In this document: positions 7,383 to 16,625 of the stretch, one piece after another
How positions within the stretch are numbered: position 1 is the first letter of the stretch
How the letters are laid out: each line of letters starts with the position of its first letter
NCBI GenBank assembly: GCA_003153055.1
Contig: PMBV01000034.1
Location: forward strand, 1 to 64,000
Origin: Myxococcales bacterium
GTDB taxonomy: Bacteria > Myxococcota > Myxococcia > Myxococcales > Myxococcaceae
Direction of reading: 5' to 3'
Length of the DNA: 64,000 bases
Made by a program: the position numbers and the translations under genes
Notes under the pieces: generated by a model
Databases searched by the model: none
What the model saw: the letters and a program-made list of their open reading frames with translations, nothing else
What the model was told of the DNA's origin: nothing

Positions 7383-8534
7383 CTACCGTCGGGCACCGAG
7401 GCGGCGAGCGACCCCGCCGGCCTCGGCGAGGGGCAGCGCCTCGATGCCGGCTCTCAGGGAGTAGCGCCGGTCTCCGGGGTACACCGCATACAGGGCGTCC
7501 AGGCCGAGATCATCGAAGGCTCGCGTCATCGACGAAGTCATCACAGGCGCGTCGGTGTACTTGAACTCGAAGCCAAACCGCTTGCCCCCCACGAAGGCCA
7601 GGAGGTCAAGCTCGGGCCCGGAGTGCACCGACCAGTAGTAGACGTCTCTCGTCGGCAGGGCCTCCGCCACCAGGTTGAGAGCGAAGCCCTCGAAGGATGA
7701 GCCCAGGGTCGGGTGACTGAGGAGCCGGTCCGGGGCGTCGATGCCGAGGAGGGTGTGGAGCAGGCCGCTGTCGCGCAGGTAGGCCTTGGGGGCCCTCCGC
7801 TGGCGTTTCCCGAGGTTCTCGAACCAAGGCGGCAGGACGCGAAGCATGTAGGCACCGGCGAGGATATCGAGGTACCGGCGTACCGTCTTCTCGTCGAGCC
7901 CCAGCGCGGTGCCGACCTCGGCGTGGTTCCAGGTCTGGGCGTGGTAATGGGCAACCATCGTCCAGAAACGGCGAAGGTTGAGCGGGGCGATGCGAATGCC
8001 GAGCTGGGGCACGTCACGCTCCAGGAAGGTCCGGGCGAAGCTCTCTCGCCAGGCGACGGAGTCCGCGTCGCTGTCGGCGAGAAAGGACCGGGGAAAGCCA
8101 CCGCGCCACCACAGCCGGGACCACTCCACGGGGCCCACCTCATCGAGAGAGAAGCCCCCCATGTCGACGAACTCCAGGCGGCCGGCGAGAGACTCCGACG
8201 CGCCGGTGATGAGCTCCGGCGAGGCGCTGCCGAGGATAAGGAAGCGAGTCGTCGAATCGGGGCGGTCGGCAAGGACGCGGAGGGCCGGGAAGATCGACGG
8301 AAGTCGTTGCACCTCGTCGATGACCACCAGGCCCTTGAGAGGGCCGAGCGCAGCCATCGGCGCGGCGAGTGCGGTGAGCGCGGCTGGATCCTCGAGGTCG
8401 AGCCGAGTGGCGCCGGCGTCGATGGATCGCGCGAGCGTCGTCTTGCCGCACTGGCGGGGCCCGAGCAACGCAACGATGGGGCTCCGCCGAAGCGCCTCCC
8501 GGACCCGGCGCGCCAGTAATCCTCGCTCTATCAT
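7383..8534 (-). CDS. AAA-family ATPase with DUF4143 domain
   Basis: 383 residues, typical of the AAA_14/DUF4143 family. Walker A GPRQCGKT is at residues 25-32, Walker B LVVIDEVQRLPS at about 69-80, and sensor-like LILGSASPE follows. The C-terminal DUF4143 region contains AHYHAQTWNHAEVGTALGLDEKTVRRYLDIL, a winged-helix-like segment, then LRDSGLLHTLLGI and a nuclease-like stretch FEFKYTDAP. Such proteins are widespread single-gene ATPases with no firmly established function, often in variable regions. It stands alone, convergent with the gene at 6815. Confidence 0.9.
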   Translation of the reverse strand: MIERGLLARRVREALRRSPIVALLGPRQCGKTTLARSIDAGATRLDLEDPAALTALAAPMAALGPLKGLVVIDEVQRLPSIFPALRVLADRPDSTTRFLILGSASPELITGASESLAGRLEFVDMGGFSLDEVGPVEWSRLWWRGGFPRSFLADSDADSVAWRESFARTFLERDVPQLGIRIAPLNLRRFWTMVAHYHAQTWNHAEVGTALGLDEKTVRRYLDILAGAYMLRVLPPWFENLGKRQRRAPKAYLRDSGLLHTLLGIDAPDRLLSHPTLGSSFEGFALNLVAEALPTRDVYYWSVHSGPELDLLAFVGGKRFGFEFKYTDAPVMTSSMTRAFDDLGLDALYAVYPGDRRYSLRAGIEALPLAEAGGVARRLGARR

Positions 8535-8735
8535 GGAGTTACCAGCCTACATGAAATCCCGGAGACACTCTCCGGCTTTTCATCACCTACTCCCCGCCTC
8601 GGTCGTCATCTCACGTTGGGGGCCAAATCCCTCGCCCTCGTGGTGCACTCGCGACGGCACTCGAGCAGAGCTCCGAAGCGGTGATGACCATCCCAGGCCA
8701 CACCACCGTCCGCGTCAATGCGAAGGACTCCGCCA

Positions 8736-10625
8736 TCAGGGGCAGCCGGGGGCCGCGGCGCTCGTGACCCGCACCACCTCGGAGACCGAGGCCTGGTTGG
8801 AGATGTCGACCTCTCGGCCCACCCCGCCCTGGCACACCGTGAGGTGGATGGCCCCATCGGCGCCGGTAGAGCCACTGACCGTCCCGGAGGACTGCGCGGC
8901 GATGACGGTCGCGAAGCGCGCCGAGGTCCCGGTGACGTGGTACTCGAGCGCAGTGTTCGCCGCCTTCTGCCCGTACTTGGGGGAGATCCAGCCCTGCATG
9001 GGAGCGGTGGCGCCGGTGATGACCGACAGCGTGACGCCGTCTCCCCAGGCCTGGCGGATCGACACCGGCGCCCCGGGCCCCTGCGCATCGACGCCCAGGC
9101 CCGCCGGGGTCGCGGTGTAGCCAGAGGGAAGGTGCCAAATCTGTGCGAAGTCGTGGCTCCCGTCGGCCTCGAGCGAATCGACCACCAGCACCGCGTCCTG
9201 CCCGAGCAGCAGCACTGACCGCCGATGGGTGACGCCAGTGTAGAGCTCGTGCCAGCCGGAGGCGTACTCCCAGTCTGGGCCGACAGACGCGACCCCGCGG
9301 CCGACGGGGCCGATGGGGAGCTGATCGCTCCCGTCCACCACCACGGTGTTGTGTGCCCGGGTGCTCGTGAAGTAGTCGGCGTCCGCTCCGGGCGTGTATG
9401 TGTAGAGCCCCGAGTCGCACAGCAGCGTGGCGTCCCTGGAAAAGAAGTCGAGCCCCAGCACATCGAGGTGACTGTGGGTGCTCCGCCAGACACCCGTATT
9501 GAAGGCAACCTGGCTCTGTGCCGCGAAGTCACTGGCGCCGGTCCCAAACCCGGAGCGCAGCACCGATTGGCCAGACACGGGGAAGACGGCCGCCCGCTCC
9601 GCGTCTTCTGGTGGGGTGCCCTGGGCGCCGCGGGAGAGGATCCACTCGAAGGCAGGGTTCTCCGAGGCCAGCGCGTCGAAGGCGGCCTCGTCGAGGTTCT
9701 CCACGCCGAACTCGACGGTCGCCCCGAGGAGCGGGAGTTGCCCGTCTGGTTGCACAATCAGCGTCGCATAGCGAACCATGCTCCACATCGCGTCGTCGAA
9801 CGTGCTCGACACCGGCACCGCGTACGTGTGGGCCCAGTGGCTGATGTCGTAGGCAAAGCCGAGGACGTAGTAATGATAGAAAGGGGAGTTCTCCAGCTCG
9901 ACCCCGTCCGCGTCCACGGCGCTGACCATGAGGTTCTTCAGCCTGGTGAGTGACGTCTCCTGCCACTGGGCCGCCGACGGCAGCTCCGGGAAGTTGACGG
10001 CGATGGACGCCAGCCCCGCCGCCTCCGCGAAGCCGTGGTTGTAGGTGGCGTCGAAGTTCTCTGGGAGCGCGAGGAACGTGCCGAGCTTCTCAATCGAAGC
10101 GTGGAGCGCCTCGGCCAAATCGCTCGGAAGATCGCCCGAGCGGCGGAGCTTCATGTATGTGTTGACCAACACGAGCGCCCGGAACCCCGCCCCGTGCCGG
10201 TAGTCAAACCGAAGCCGGTCGTACGGCGTCGCGGGGCGCTGAGCATCGGAGGCGGCGAAGCTCCTGAGGATCTCGAGGAGCTTGTCTCGGTAGCGGGTCT
10301 GCCCTGTCGTATAGTACGCCCAGAGCAGGTTGCTGGTTGGGCGCAGGCTGTAGAACAGAAAGCGCCAGTAATTGTCATTGAGCGGGTCCTCGGTCCAGGT
10401 GAGTGGGTCGATGGTCACCACCGGGAAGCGGTTGCCGATGTCCCACTTGTTCTCGAGCATTCCCAAAGCAACCGCCACCGACCCGTGGCTCAAGAACGGG
10501 TAGACGGCTTCCTGGCCGTCGGCGACCATCTCCTTCTTGGGCCGCGCACGAATACACCCCGAGGTGGCGAACAGCACCGCCAGCGAGGCGGCGACCAGGA
10601 GTGCGAGGAGCGACTGAGGGCGCAT
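8736..10625 (-). CDS. Heparinase II/III or alginate-lyase-like polysaccharide lyase, lipoprotein
   Basis: 629 residues. The signal peptide ends at FATSGC (lipobox, Cys at about 24), so it is a lipoprotein. The N-terminal half is an alpha-barrel (NYWRFLFYSLRPTSNLLWAYY, DYRHGAGFRALVL, NHGFAEAAGL, SPFYHYYVLGF). The C-terminal half is a beta-sandwich with THSHLDVLGLDFFSRDATLLCDSG and RAHNTVVVDG, the hallmark of the heparinase II/III family and related PL families. Such enzymes cleave uronic-acid polysaccharides by beta-elimination. It is the last gene of the operon 16625-8736, so I infer that it trims or recycles the polymer made by the locus. The substrate is unknown. Confidence 0.85.
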   Translation of the reverse strand: MRPQSLLALLVAASLAVLFATSGCIRARPKKEMVADGQEAVYPFLSHGSVAVALGMLENKWDIGNRFPVVTIDPLTWTEDPLNDNYWRFLFYSLRPTSNLLWAYYTTGQTRYRDKLLEILRSFAASDAQRPATPYDRLRFDYRHGAGFRALVLVNTYMKLRRSGDLPSDLAEALHASIEKLGTFLALPENFDATYNHGFAEAAGLASIAVNFPELPSAAQWQETSLTRLKNLMVSAVDADGVELENSPFYHYYVLGFAYDISHWAHTYAVPVSSTFDDAMWSMVRYATLIVQPDGQLPLLGATVEFGVENLDEAAFDALASENPAFEWILSRGAQGTPPEDAERAAVFPVSGQSVLRSGFGTGASDFAAQSQVAFNTGVWRSTHSHLDVLGLDFFSRDATLLCDSGLYTYTPGADADYFTSTRAHNTVVVDGSDQLPIGPVGRGVASVGPDWEYASGWHELYTGVTHRRSVLLLGQDAVLVVDSLEADGSHDFAQIWHLPSGYTATPAGLGVDAQGPGAPVSIRQAWGDGVTLSVITGATAPMQGWISPKYGQKAANTALEYHVTGTSARFATVIAAQSSGTVSGSTGADGAIHLTVCQGGVGREVDISNQASVSEVVRVTSAAAPGCP

Positions 10626-10638
10626 GGGTCGCCTCGTG

Positions 10639-11751
10639 TTAGGGCTCGCCGGCGAGAGACGAAGCGTCCTCGAGGTGGGCGCGCAGGTAGGCCGTCTCGG
10701 CCCGCGCCTGGACCAGGTCGAGCCAGAGGTGGTCGCGGTATCGCTGAATTCGCTCGGTCTTGATCGCCTCCGCGTCGCGCAGCCGGATGCCGAGATCCTC
10801 GGTCACCACCGCCAGCTCGGCGAGGCGACGGCGGTCAGCGTCGGCCCCGGCAGTCAGCTCCCGTTGTGCTTGGCGCGCCCGCTCTTCGACGCCGTCCAGG
10901 TCGGCGCTCAGCCACTCGGTGCGGGCGCGCGCGGCCCGTTCGTCGTCGGCGCGCTGGAGCAAGAAGGCGGGGTTGAACGTGACCATGACCACGCCGAAGA
11001 GCGGAATGCGCGTGTCGGACTGGCTCAAGACCTTCTCGTACCCGCCACGGAGGGAGAGACGCCAGGCCCGCGATTGCCTCACCGCCCCCTCGAGCTCGAC
11101 CACCCGCGACTCGGTCTGTTGGCGGCTCGCGACCAACTCGGCGAGCGGGCGAGACGACGCCGGCCCCGGCTGGGGGAGCGCAGCGAGGTCGCGCCGGGTC
11201 CTGTCGGCGAGGGTGCGGAGCCCATCCACGCGCAGCTCCAGGGCGCTCAGCTCGGCCACCGTCGCGGCTCCGCTGAGCACCGCCTCACGCACCGATTGGA
11301 GCAGCTCGGCGGCGTGGGGCAACGCCTCCTCGAGCACGCCCTGCCGAGCCTCGAGGGCCCGCCGCGCCACCGCGCGGGCTTGGTGGTCGGTGAACGTCCG
11401 CAGCGCGCTGTCCACCAGGTAGCGATCGCACTGGGCCTGGCCGAGACGGCGAATGGCCAGCCCGCGGCTGAGCTGGGCCACGTCGTAGGCCATGCCGATC
11501 CTCGCGATCGGCAGCAGCGCATCGGCCAGGCCGACGCCATCGAGCTGCTCGGTCCCGTGGGTCCACCCGAAGGCGCCGATGAGCTCCGGCAGCATCAGCC
11601 GGAGGCTCTCCGAGGCGGCGTTGGCGTTGGCGTACTCGCAGAAGGCCCGCACATCCGTGGGGACCGACGGGGTGTCGCCGGTGGGCGCGTCGGCTCGGAG
11701 CGCGGTGACTGGGGTTGCGGCGATGACGAGCGACAGGAAGAGCAGGTTCAT
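10639..11751 (-). CDS. Coiled-coil secreted protein, outer-membrane-factor-like
   Basis: 370 residues with a signal peptide (MNLLFLSLVIAATPVTALRA). The body has long amphipathic helices with repeated Glu/Arg/Leu patterns and a central segment LSLRGGYEKVLSQSDTRIPLFGVVMVTFNPAFLLQ. That resembles the beta-strand/helix layout of TolC-type outer membrane factors, though it is shorter than the usual 430-500 residues and the match is only by pattern. It overlaps the upstream deacetylase gene by four bases (ATGA) and precedes the lyase gene by 13 bases. With the HlyD-like protein in the same operon, a role in polymer export is a reasonable inference. Confidence 0.65.
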   Translation of the reverse strand: MNLLFLSLVIAATPVTALRADAPTGDTPSVPTDVRAFCEYANANAASESLRLMLPELIGAFGWTHGTEQLDGVGLADALLPIARIGMAYDVAQLSRGLAIRRLGQAQCDRYLVDSALRTFTDHQARAVARRALEARQGVLEEALPHAAELLQSVREAVLSGAATVAELSALELRVDGLRTLADRTRRDLAALPQPGPASSRPLAELVASRQQTESRVVELEGAVRQSRAWRLSLRGGYEKVLSQSDTRIPLFGVVMVTFNPAFLLQRADDERAARARTEWLSADLDGVEERARQAQRELTAGADADRRRLAELAVVTEDLGIRLRDAEAIKTERIQRYRDHLWLDLVQARAETAYLRAHLEDASSLAGEP

Positions 11752-13538
11752 GGTGTCTGGGTTCGGCGGTCTTGGTCGACCACGTCGCAGTCGTCCACCA
11801 GGAGTGTGGCCGTCCCGTCGCCGTTGAGGCAGTTGGAGGAGCACACGCTGGAGACGTACGGGCCGAAGAAGACGGTGTTGAAGGTGTCGGGGATGGTCAC
11901 GGCGAAGGTCTTCAGTGCCCAACCGCTCGGGCTCGGCGGGCTCGCAGGGCTGGTCATCCAGGTCGTGCTGAGGTGGGTCAGGTCGTCATTCCTATAGAAG
12001 ACAAACGCGACTCGAACGTCAGACTGGTACCAACAGGAGAAGGCGTAGGTATGGCCTGGAACCACCGGGGTCCCGCAGCTCCGGTAGTCTGGGTTGTGCG
12101 TCGAGCCGCGGAACTGCAGCAGACTGCGCGAGCCGGAAGTGTAGGCAGACATCACCAGCCGCTGCGCCGAGCCAGACCTGCCAGCGACGCGGGCCCATGC
12201 GGCGGTGTTGCCACCCGAGCCCCCGCGCATCCAGCAGTCTGGGGCCTCGTTCTCTCCAGCCAGGTCACTCTCGAAGCCCGGGTTCAAGACGAGTGGGGTT
12301 CCACTGGAGCTGGCGGGCTGGAGCGGCCCACCGTGAACCTGAGCGATGGTGCGGACCACTGTCCCCTGGTCCCTGCGCTGAGCCAGCCAGGCCGTGAACT
12401 GCCTGAAGGTGTCAGTGTCCCACGCCAACGCCGGGTTGCAGGTTGCCCCGGGGCAGATGTGATGAAAGTTGAGGACCAGCCAGCTCGGCGCCATTCCAGA
12501 CGCGTGCGCCTCGGCATTCAAGACATACTGCTGCACCTGCTCGAGCGTGAAGGTGGTGTTGATAGAGGACGCTGCACGGAGCTCCAACGCATCGGTTGGA
12601 GGAACGGTGTCGGCGTAGGTTCCGCTCGAGGTGCTGACCGTACCTACCGAGCGCCCGATGCTGTAGCCGCAGCGCCGCGCTTCGGATTGGGCGAGGCCGT
12701 CCATTTCGCCGAAGGGGTAGGCGATGCTGCGAACCTCGTACCCCCGGAGGAGCAGATCAACGCGACTGTCGCAGACCTCCCGCGAGATTCGCCCGGCGAG
12801 GTTCTGCGTCGTCACCAGGTGCTGGTGGGTCAGGCCGTGCGAGCCGATCTCATGGCCGACTGCCTGCAGCGCGTGGAGCTGCGCGGTGGTGAGGAACCCG
12901 ACGCCGGGCACGTCTATCCTCCCCGCGTTCACGAAGAAGGTGGCCCGCATTCCCTGTGCCTCCAGGGCCGGCGCCATGTCGGTGAACTGGTCGGCGAAGG
13001 TGTCGTCGGCGGTGATGCTCACGATGACGCGTGGCTGCTTCGCCGCGCTGGTCGCCACGCAGCTCCCGCTGGAGCAGACCTGGTCGCTCGGGCACGCAGT
13101 CGCGCAGTCGCCGCAGTGAGAGGCGTCGCTGCTGAGCTGGTAGCACCGCGCCCCGCAGGTTCCCCAGCCGGCCGCGGCGCAGCCCAGGTGACAGACTCCC
13201 AGGGTGCAGCGCTCGCCGTCGGCGCAGGCCGCTCCACAGGCACCGCAGTTCCGTACGTCGCTGGCGGTGTCCACGCACGTCGCGGCTTCTCCGGTCCCAC
13301 AGGCGCTGAGCGAGTCGGCGCAGAGCGGGGTGCAAGCACTTGCCTTGCAGCTCTCACCGCTTGCACAGGCCACCCCGCAGGCGCCGCAGTTTCCATGGTC
13401 GGTTTCGAGGTCCACGCACGACCCGCTGCACGAAGCGAGGTCAGTCAGACAGTGTTTCGAGGAGGTGCCCGCCGAGGAGCAGCCGGCGAGGGCGGCGGCG
13501 ACCAGGCAGACCGCGACGAGAGGGTCCCGGAGTCTCAT
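11748..13538 (-). CDS. Secreted polysaccharide deacetylase with Cys-rich N-terminus and C-terminal binding module
   Basis: 596 residues. A lipobox (LAGC) at about residue 20 is followed by a Cys-rich region of four to five repeats (CGACGVACASGESC type), then a NodB-like deacetylase domain, then a beta-sandwich module that may bind carbohydrate. Catalytic motifs: TADDTF (usual TFDDG, with both Asp kept), GSHGLTHQH for the two metal His, AYPFGEMDG, and LNFHHICPG. The likely reaction is removal of N- or O-acetyl groups from a glycan outside the cytoplasm. The ATG at 13538 overlaps the previous gene (ATGA) and its own stop overlaps the next. The non-canonical first motif leaves activity slightly uncertain. 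Confidence 0.85.
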   Translation of the reverse strand: MRLRDPLVAVCLVAAALAGCSSAGTSSKHCLTDLASCSGSCVDLETDHGNCGACGVACASGESCKASACTPLCADSLSACGTGEAATCVDTASDVRNCGACGAACADGERCTLGVCHLGCAAAGWGTCGARCYQLSSDASHCGDCATACPSDQVCSSGSCVATSAAKQPRVIVSITADDTFADQFTDMAPALEAQGMRATFFVNAGRIDVPGVGFLTTAQLHALQAVGHEIGSHGLTHQHLVTTQNLAGRISREVCDSRVDLLLRGYEVRSIAYPFGEMDGLAQSEARRCGYSIGRSVGTVSTSSGTYADTVPPTDALELRAASSINTTFTLEQVQQYVLNAEAHASGMAPSWLVLNFHHICPGATCNPALAWDTDTFRQFTAWLAQRRDQGTVVRTIAQVHGGPLQPASSSGTPLVLNPGFESDLAGENEAPDCWMRGGSGGNTAAWARVAGRSGSAQRLVMSAYTSGSRSLLQFRGSTHNPDYRSCGTPVVPGHTYAFSCWYQSDVRVAFVFYRNDDLTHLSTTWMTSPASPPSPSGWALKTFAVTIPDTFNTVFFGPYVSSVCSSNCLNGDGTATLLVDDCDVVDQDRRTQTP

Positions 13539-14242
13539 CGCACGTCCTTCAGCGTGAAGTCGAACATGACGTTGTCGCTGCGGACTCCGACGGGGCCGCG
13601 CAGCAGCCGAGCGGAGTCGGGGAGCCGCCCGCGCCACACCGGCGCTCCGTCGGCCGACACCTGGAGCTCATCGGCGTCGATCCTCGCGGCCAGAGTATGG
13701 TGGCTCCCAGGCGCCATCGCGGGCGCCGCCGCCGACCAGCTCGGGCGGAGGTTCTCGTACCCGCGGGCGCCGCACTCGGCGTGGGTGCGCTGGCCCGGGT
13801 TGCGCTTCACTGACACAGCGATTCCGGGGTGCGGGGCGATCCACCACATCACATACACCAGGTTGCAACCGTCGTGCGCTCTGAGCTTGAGTCCGAGCTG
13901 CTCCCGCACCTCACCCGAGGCGAGATGGGAGCGCTCGACAGTGGGCCCGCGGTAGGTGAAGCGGAGCTCGCCGGCATCGCCTCCTCCCTCGCCGCGCAGC
14001 ACAGCTCGCATCTCTGGCACGTCGACCGCGAACGTGCCGTCTGCCCGGGCCTGGACCTTGCCGCTCGTGACCTCGAGCCCGGCGCCGGCCTCGGTGCTGC
14101 CCGCGTCAGGCACGGGAGCCGCCCCGCCGAGCGCGGCGAGCACGACGAGCGCCAGCGCCGAGCGTCGCCAGCCGCGGAGCGACCGGCCTGAGGCGGCGCG
14201 GGAGAGACCGGGCCCTTTGAAGATGGCGGCCAAGGCGCTCAC
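13535..14242 (-). CDS. Secreted concanavalin-fold (DUF1080-like) protein
   Basis: 235 residues. A hydrophobic segment (ALALVVLAALGGAAPVP) near residue 30 looks like a signal peptide or anchor after an Arg-rich start. The mature part is beta-rich, with LRFTYRGPTVERSH, DGCNLVYVMWW, HHTLAARIDADELQVSADG and VGVRSDNVMFDFTLKDV. That strand pattern matches DUF1080/laminin-G-like domains that bind or hydrolyse sugars. It overlaps both neighbours by four bases, so it is firmly part of the polysaccharide operon. Whether it binds the polymer or acts on it cannot be told. Confidence 0.7.
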   Translation of the reverse strand: MSALAAIFKGPGLSRAASGRSLRGWRRSALALVVLAALGGAAPVPDAGSTEAGAGLEVTSGKVQARADGTFAVDVPEMRAVLRGEGGGDAGELRFTYRGPTVERSHLASGEVREQLGLKLRAHDGCNLVYVMWWIAPHPGIAVSVKRNPGQRTHAECGARGYENLRPSWSAAAPAMAPGSHHTLAARIDADELQVSADGAPVWRGRLPDSARLLRGPVGVRSDNVMFDFTLKDVR

Positions 14243-15342
14243 AGGACCAAGGGAGCGCCAGCGAAGAGCACCCGGCTCTCCGCGGAGGTGGCCTCGTCGA
14301 GCTCGATTCGAACGAGGAGCCCGCGCTCGTTCTGACTGAAGAGCGGGTGCCTCGCGCTCACCTCGCCTTCGAGCACCTCACCGAACCGGCCGACGCGACG
14401 GCACCAGACGAAGCCGAGACGACACCCGTACACCGGGTGGCCCGGCACGACAGAGCTCGCATTGTCGTACGGGACGAAGGCCACCGTCAGCCGGCCCTCG
14501 GAGGCGCCCCGGTACGGAGAGCTCTTGAGGCCCTTGAGGATGCGGTCGCACTCCTCGAGCTCCTTGCTGTTGGCGGCGAGGCCCTGCTCCGCCACCGCAC
14601 GGTCGCCGCGAGCCCGGGCCAGCTCGGAGATGGAGCGCGAGTATTCCTGCTTCATGCGCAGCACTTCGTAGCTGAGGCTCACAGCATGGCCGGGCACGGC
14701 CGCGGCGCCTCCCTGCGCGGTTTCAAGGCTCATCGCCTCGAGCGCTTCCACGTCGCGCTTGAGCTCGCCAAGGCGGTTCTGCAGCGTCGTGTCGGCCTCG
14801 GCCAGCTCGAGGGTCGAGCGGGAGAGCTGGGCCATCTCGTGGCCGGCCCGGAGGTAGCCATCCGAGTCCACCAGGTGTGCCTGCTTGAGCTCGTCGAGTC
14901 GCTCCCGAGCCGACTTCGAGTACTCCTCGTTCGCGCGGTGGATCTCCTTCTGGCGCGAGGCGTACTCCTTTCGCAGCGCCGAGAAGCGCCCGAGCTGCAC
15001 CTTCCGGATGGCGAGCTCGGAGAGCAGCGTCTGACGGAACGCCACCTGGTACGCCTCCTCCGCCGCGATGACCCGCTCGGCGGCCTCGCGCTTGGCCTGG
15101 AGATCCGCCTGCTCGACGGCCAGCTTCTCGTGCGCGCTCCTCTGGAGAGCGAGCTGACCCGAGAGCACCAGCACTCGGTCGTCGGAAGGGGACACGACCG
15201 TTGGCGCGACCCAGCTCCGGCTCACGAAGAAGAAGCCGTTCATGCCGATGAAAGACAACAGGCCCAGCAACAGCACCGCCAACACCATGAAGCCGATAAG
15301 CTTGTACGCTGAAACGATCGCCTTATTTGCTGCCGAGATCAT
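14239..15342 (-). CDS. HlyD-like inner-membrane periplasmic adaptor
   Basis: 367 residues. One transmembrane segment (FMVLAVLLLGLLSFIGMNGFF) near residues 18-38 is followed by a long periplasmic coiled coil (about residues 65-250) and a short beta-rich end (RLTVAFVPYDNASSVVPGHPVYGC). This is the architecture of HlyD/Alg44-type adaptors that bridge a synthase to an outer-membrane pore. No PilZ domain is visible, unlike Alg44. The ATG at 15342 is chosen over the GTG at 15357 because GAGAGGAA lies just upstream of it. It follows the glycosyltransferase by 47 bases and overlaps the next gene, supporting joint function in polymer export. Confidence 0.8.
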   Translation of the reverse strand: MISAANKAIVSAYKLIGFMVLAVLLLGLLSFIGMNGFFFVSRSWVAPTVVSPSDDRVLVLSGQLALQRSAHEKLAVEQADLQAKREAAERVIAAEEAYQVAFRQTLLSELAIRKVQLGRFSALRKEYASRQKEIHRANEEYSKSARERLDELKQAHLVDSDGYLRAGHEMAQLSRSTLELAEADTTLQNRLGELKRDVEALEAMSLETAQGGAAAVPGHAVSLSYEVLRMKQEYSRSISELARARGDRAVAEQGLAANSKELEECDRILKGLKSSPYRGASEGRLTVAFVPYDNASSVVPGHPVYGCRLGFVWCRRVGRFGEVLEGEVSARHPLFSQNERGLLVRIELDEATSAESRVLFAGAPLVL

Positions 15343-15389
15343 CAAGGTTCCTCTCACAGACCATCCGTGGCGCGCCGCTCATGTCTCAC

Positions 15390-16625
15390 TCAGACGGCGT
15401 TCGCGCCGACGACGCCCTCCCCCGTCACCTCGGCCGGCTTCGTGGGGGCGTTCGCGCTCTGGCCTCGAGTCTCCCAGCTGCTCGAGTCGAGGGTGAACAG
15501 CGCGAGGGGGGTGAACAGTACATAGGTGACCGGCATCACCACCGCCGCCGAAAGGAACCAGACCGGGTGAACCCTGTAGGCCGCAGGGATGGAGCGCGAA
15601 CCCAGGGCATACACCACTGCGATGATGGCGATGATCATCAGGTTGAAGCAAGCCAGCTGGAAGAAGGAGCCCGCGGCGAGCTCGAGGAGTACCACGAATG
15701 GGTAGGCGATCAGCATCGTCCCCAGCGCCACGTAGTGCACGCAGACGAACGGGTGGAGCCTCCACGCGTGGCTCAGGCCCAGCATGAAGTCGACGATGTT
15801 CGAGCGTCGCCATCGGAGCTGTTGGGAGAAGTAGTTGGAGAGCGTCTTGGGGGCGACGGTGAAACAGGCGGCGTCCAGCGTGAGCCGGGTGCGATAGCCG
15901 GCCTTGACTATCTGCCGAGTGAGGAAGCGGTCCTCGCCGTATTTGATGGGGACGCCGAGGATGTTCCGGTTTTCGAGGATCGGCTCAAGCTCGAGCAACA
16001 CCGAGCGCCTGTAGGCCGTGAGGCACCCCGAGAGGCACATCACCGTATGGAGCGACCGCTCGAGGTTCTTCAGGAATTCGTAGCCGAAGAAGTATTTGAT
16101 GGCCTGCATGCGAGTGAGCCAGTTCTCGTTTGCGTTCGAGACGTGGACTCGCCCCCCGACCGCGGCGACGTCAGGAGAGGTGAAGCGCGAGAGCAGGTGG
16201 CGGAGGGCGGAGGGATCCACCTCCACGTCGGAGTCGATGGAGACGATGATCTCGGCTCGGGTCTCGCGAACCGCCGCGTTGATGGATTTGCGCTTCCCCA
16301 TGTTCTTGGCGTTCCGGTGAACCCGGATATTGGGATAGCCACGGGCCACTTCGCGCGCGACTTCATAGCTGTCATCGGTGGAGCAGTCGTCCACGATGAC
16401 CATTTCGAGCTTTGCCCGTGGGTAGTCGAAGGCGGCGACCGTCGCGATGGTGCGTTCGATTCGACGGCCCTCGTTGAACATCGGAGTCACGACACAGACA
16501 GTCGGCTCGTTGCCCTCGACTGCCTCGTCGAAGTTCTTGCCGCGCGCGAGCTTCATGAACAAACCGAAGATGTATCGGTTCACGAAGACCAGCAAGATGA
16601 CGAGGAACATCGGGAAGACGTGCAT
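15390..16625 (-). CDS. Processive family 2 glycosyltransferase (NodC/hyaluronan-synthase-like)
   Basis: 411 residues. An N-terminal membrane segment (MFLVILLVFVNRYIFG) is followed by a GT-A domain (residues about 40-270) and three to four C-terminal membrane helices. Motifs: VTPMFNEG, VDDCSTDDS, SIDSDVEVD (metal-binding DxD), KYGEDRFLT and QQLRWRRS, the Q-x-x-R-W motif of processive beta-glycan synthases. GEDRxLT plus QQLRW is closest in pattern to NodC and hyaluronan synthases, which use UDP-GlcNAc. It should polymerise a sugar at the inner membrane and pass the chain out. It is the first gene of the operon running down to 8736. Confidence 0.93.
   Translation of the reverse strand: MHVFPMFLVILLVFVNRYIFGLFMKLARGKNFDEAVEGNEPTVCVVTPMFNEGRRIERTIATVAAFDYPRAKLEMVIVDDCSTDDSYEVAREVARGYPNIRVHRNAKNMGKRKSINAAVRETRAEIIVSIDSDVEVDPSALRHLLSRFTSPDVAAVGGRVHVSNANENWLTRMQAIKYFFGYEFLKNLERSLHTVMCLSGCLTAYRRSVLLELEPILENRNILGVPIKYGEDRFLTRQIVKAGYRTRLTLDAACFTVAPKTLSNYFSQQLRWRRSNIVDFMLGLSHAWRLHPFVCVHYVALGTMLIAYPFVVLLELAAGSFFQLACFNLMIIAIIAVVYALGSRSIPAAYRVHPVWFLSAAVVMPVTYVLFTPLALFTLDSSSWETRGQSANAPTKPAEVTGEGVVGANAV

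Noticed and set aside
11772..13955. Plus-strand frame of 727 codons
   Set aside because: Antisense to the deacetylase and the DUF1080-like gene, which have real motifs.
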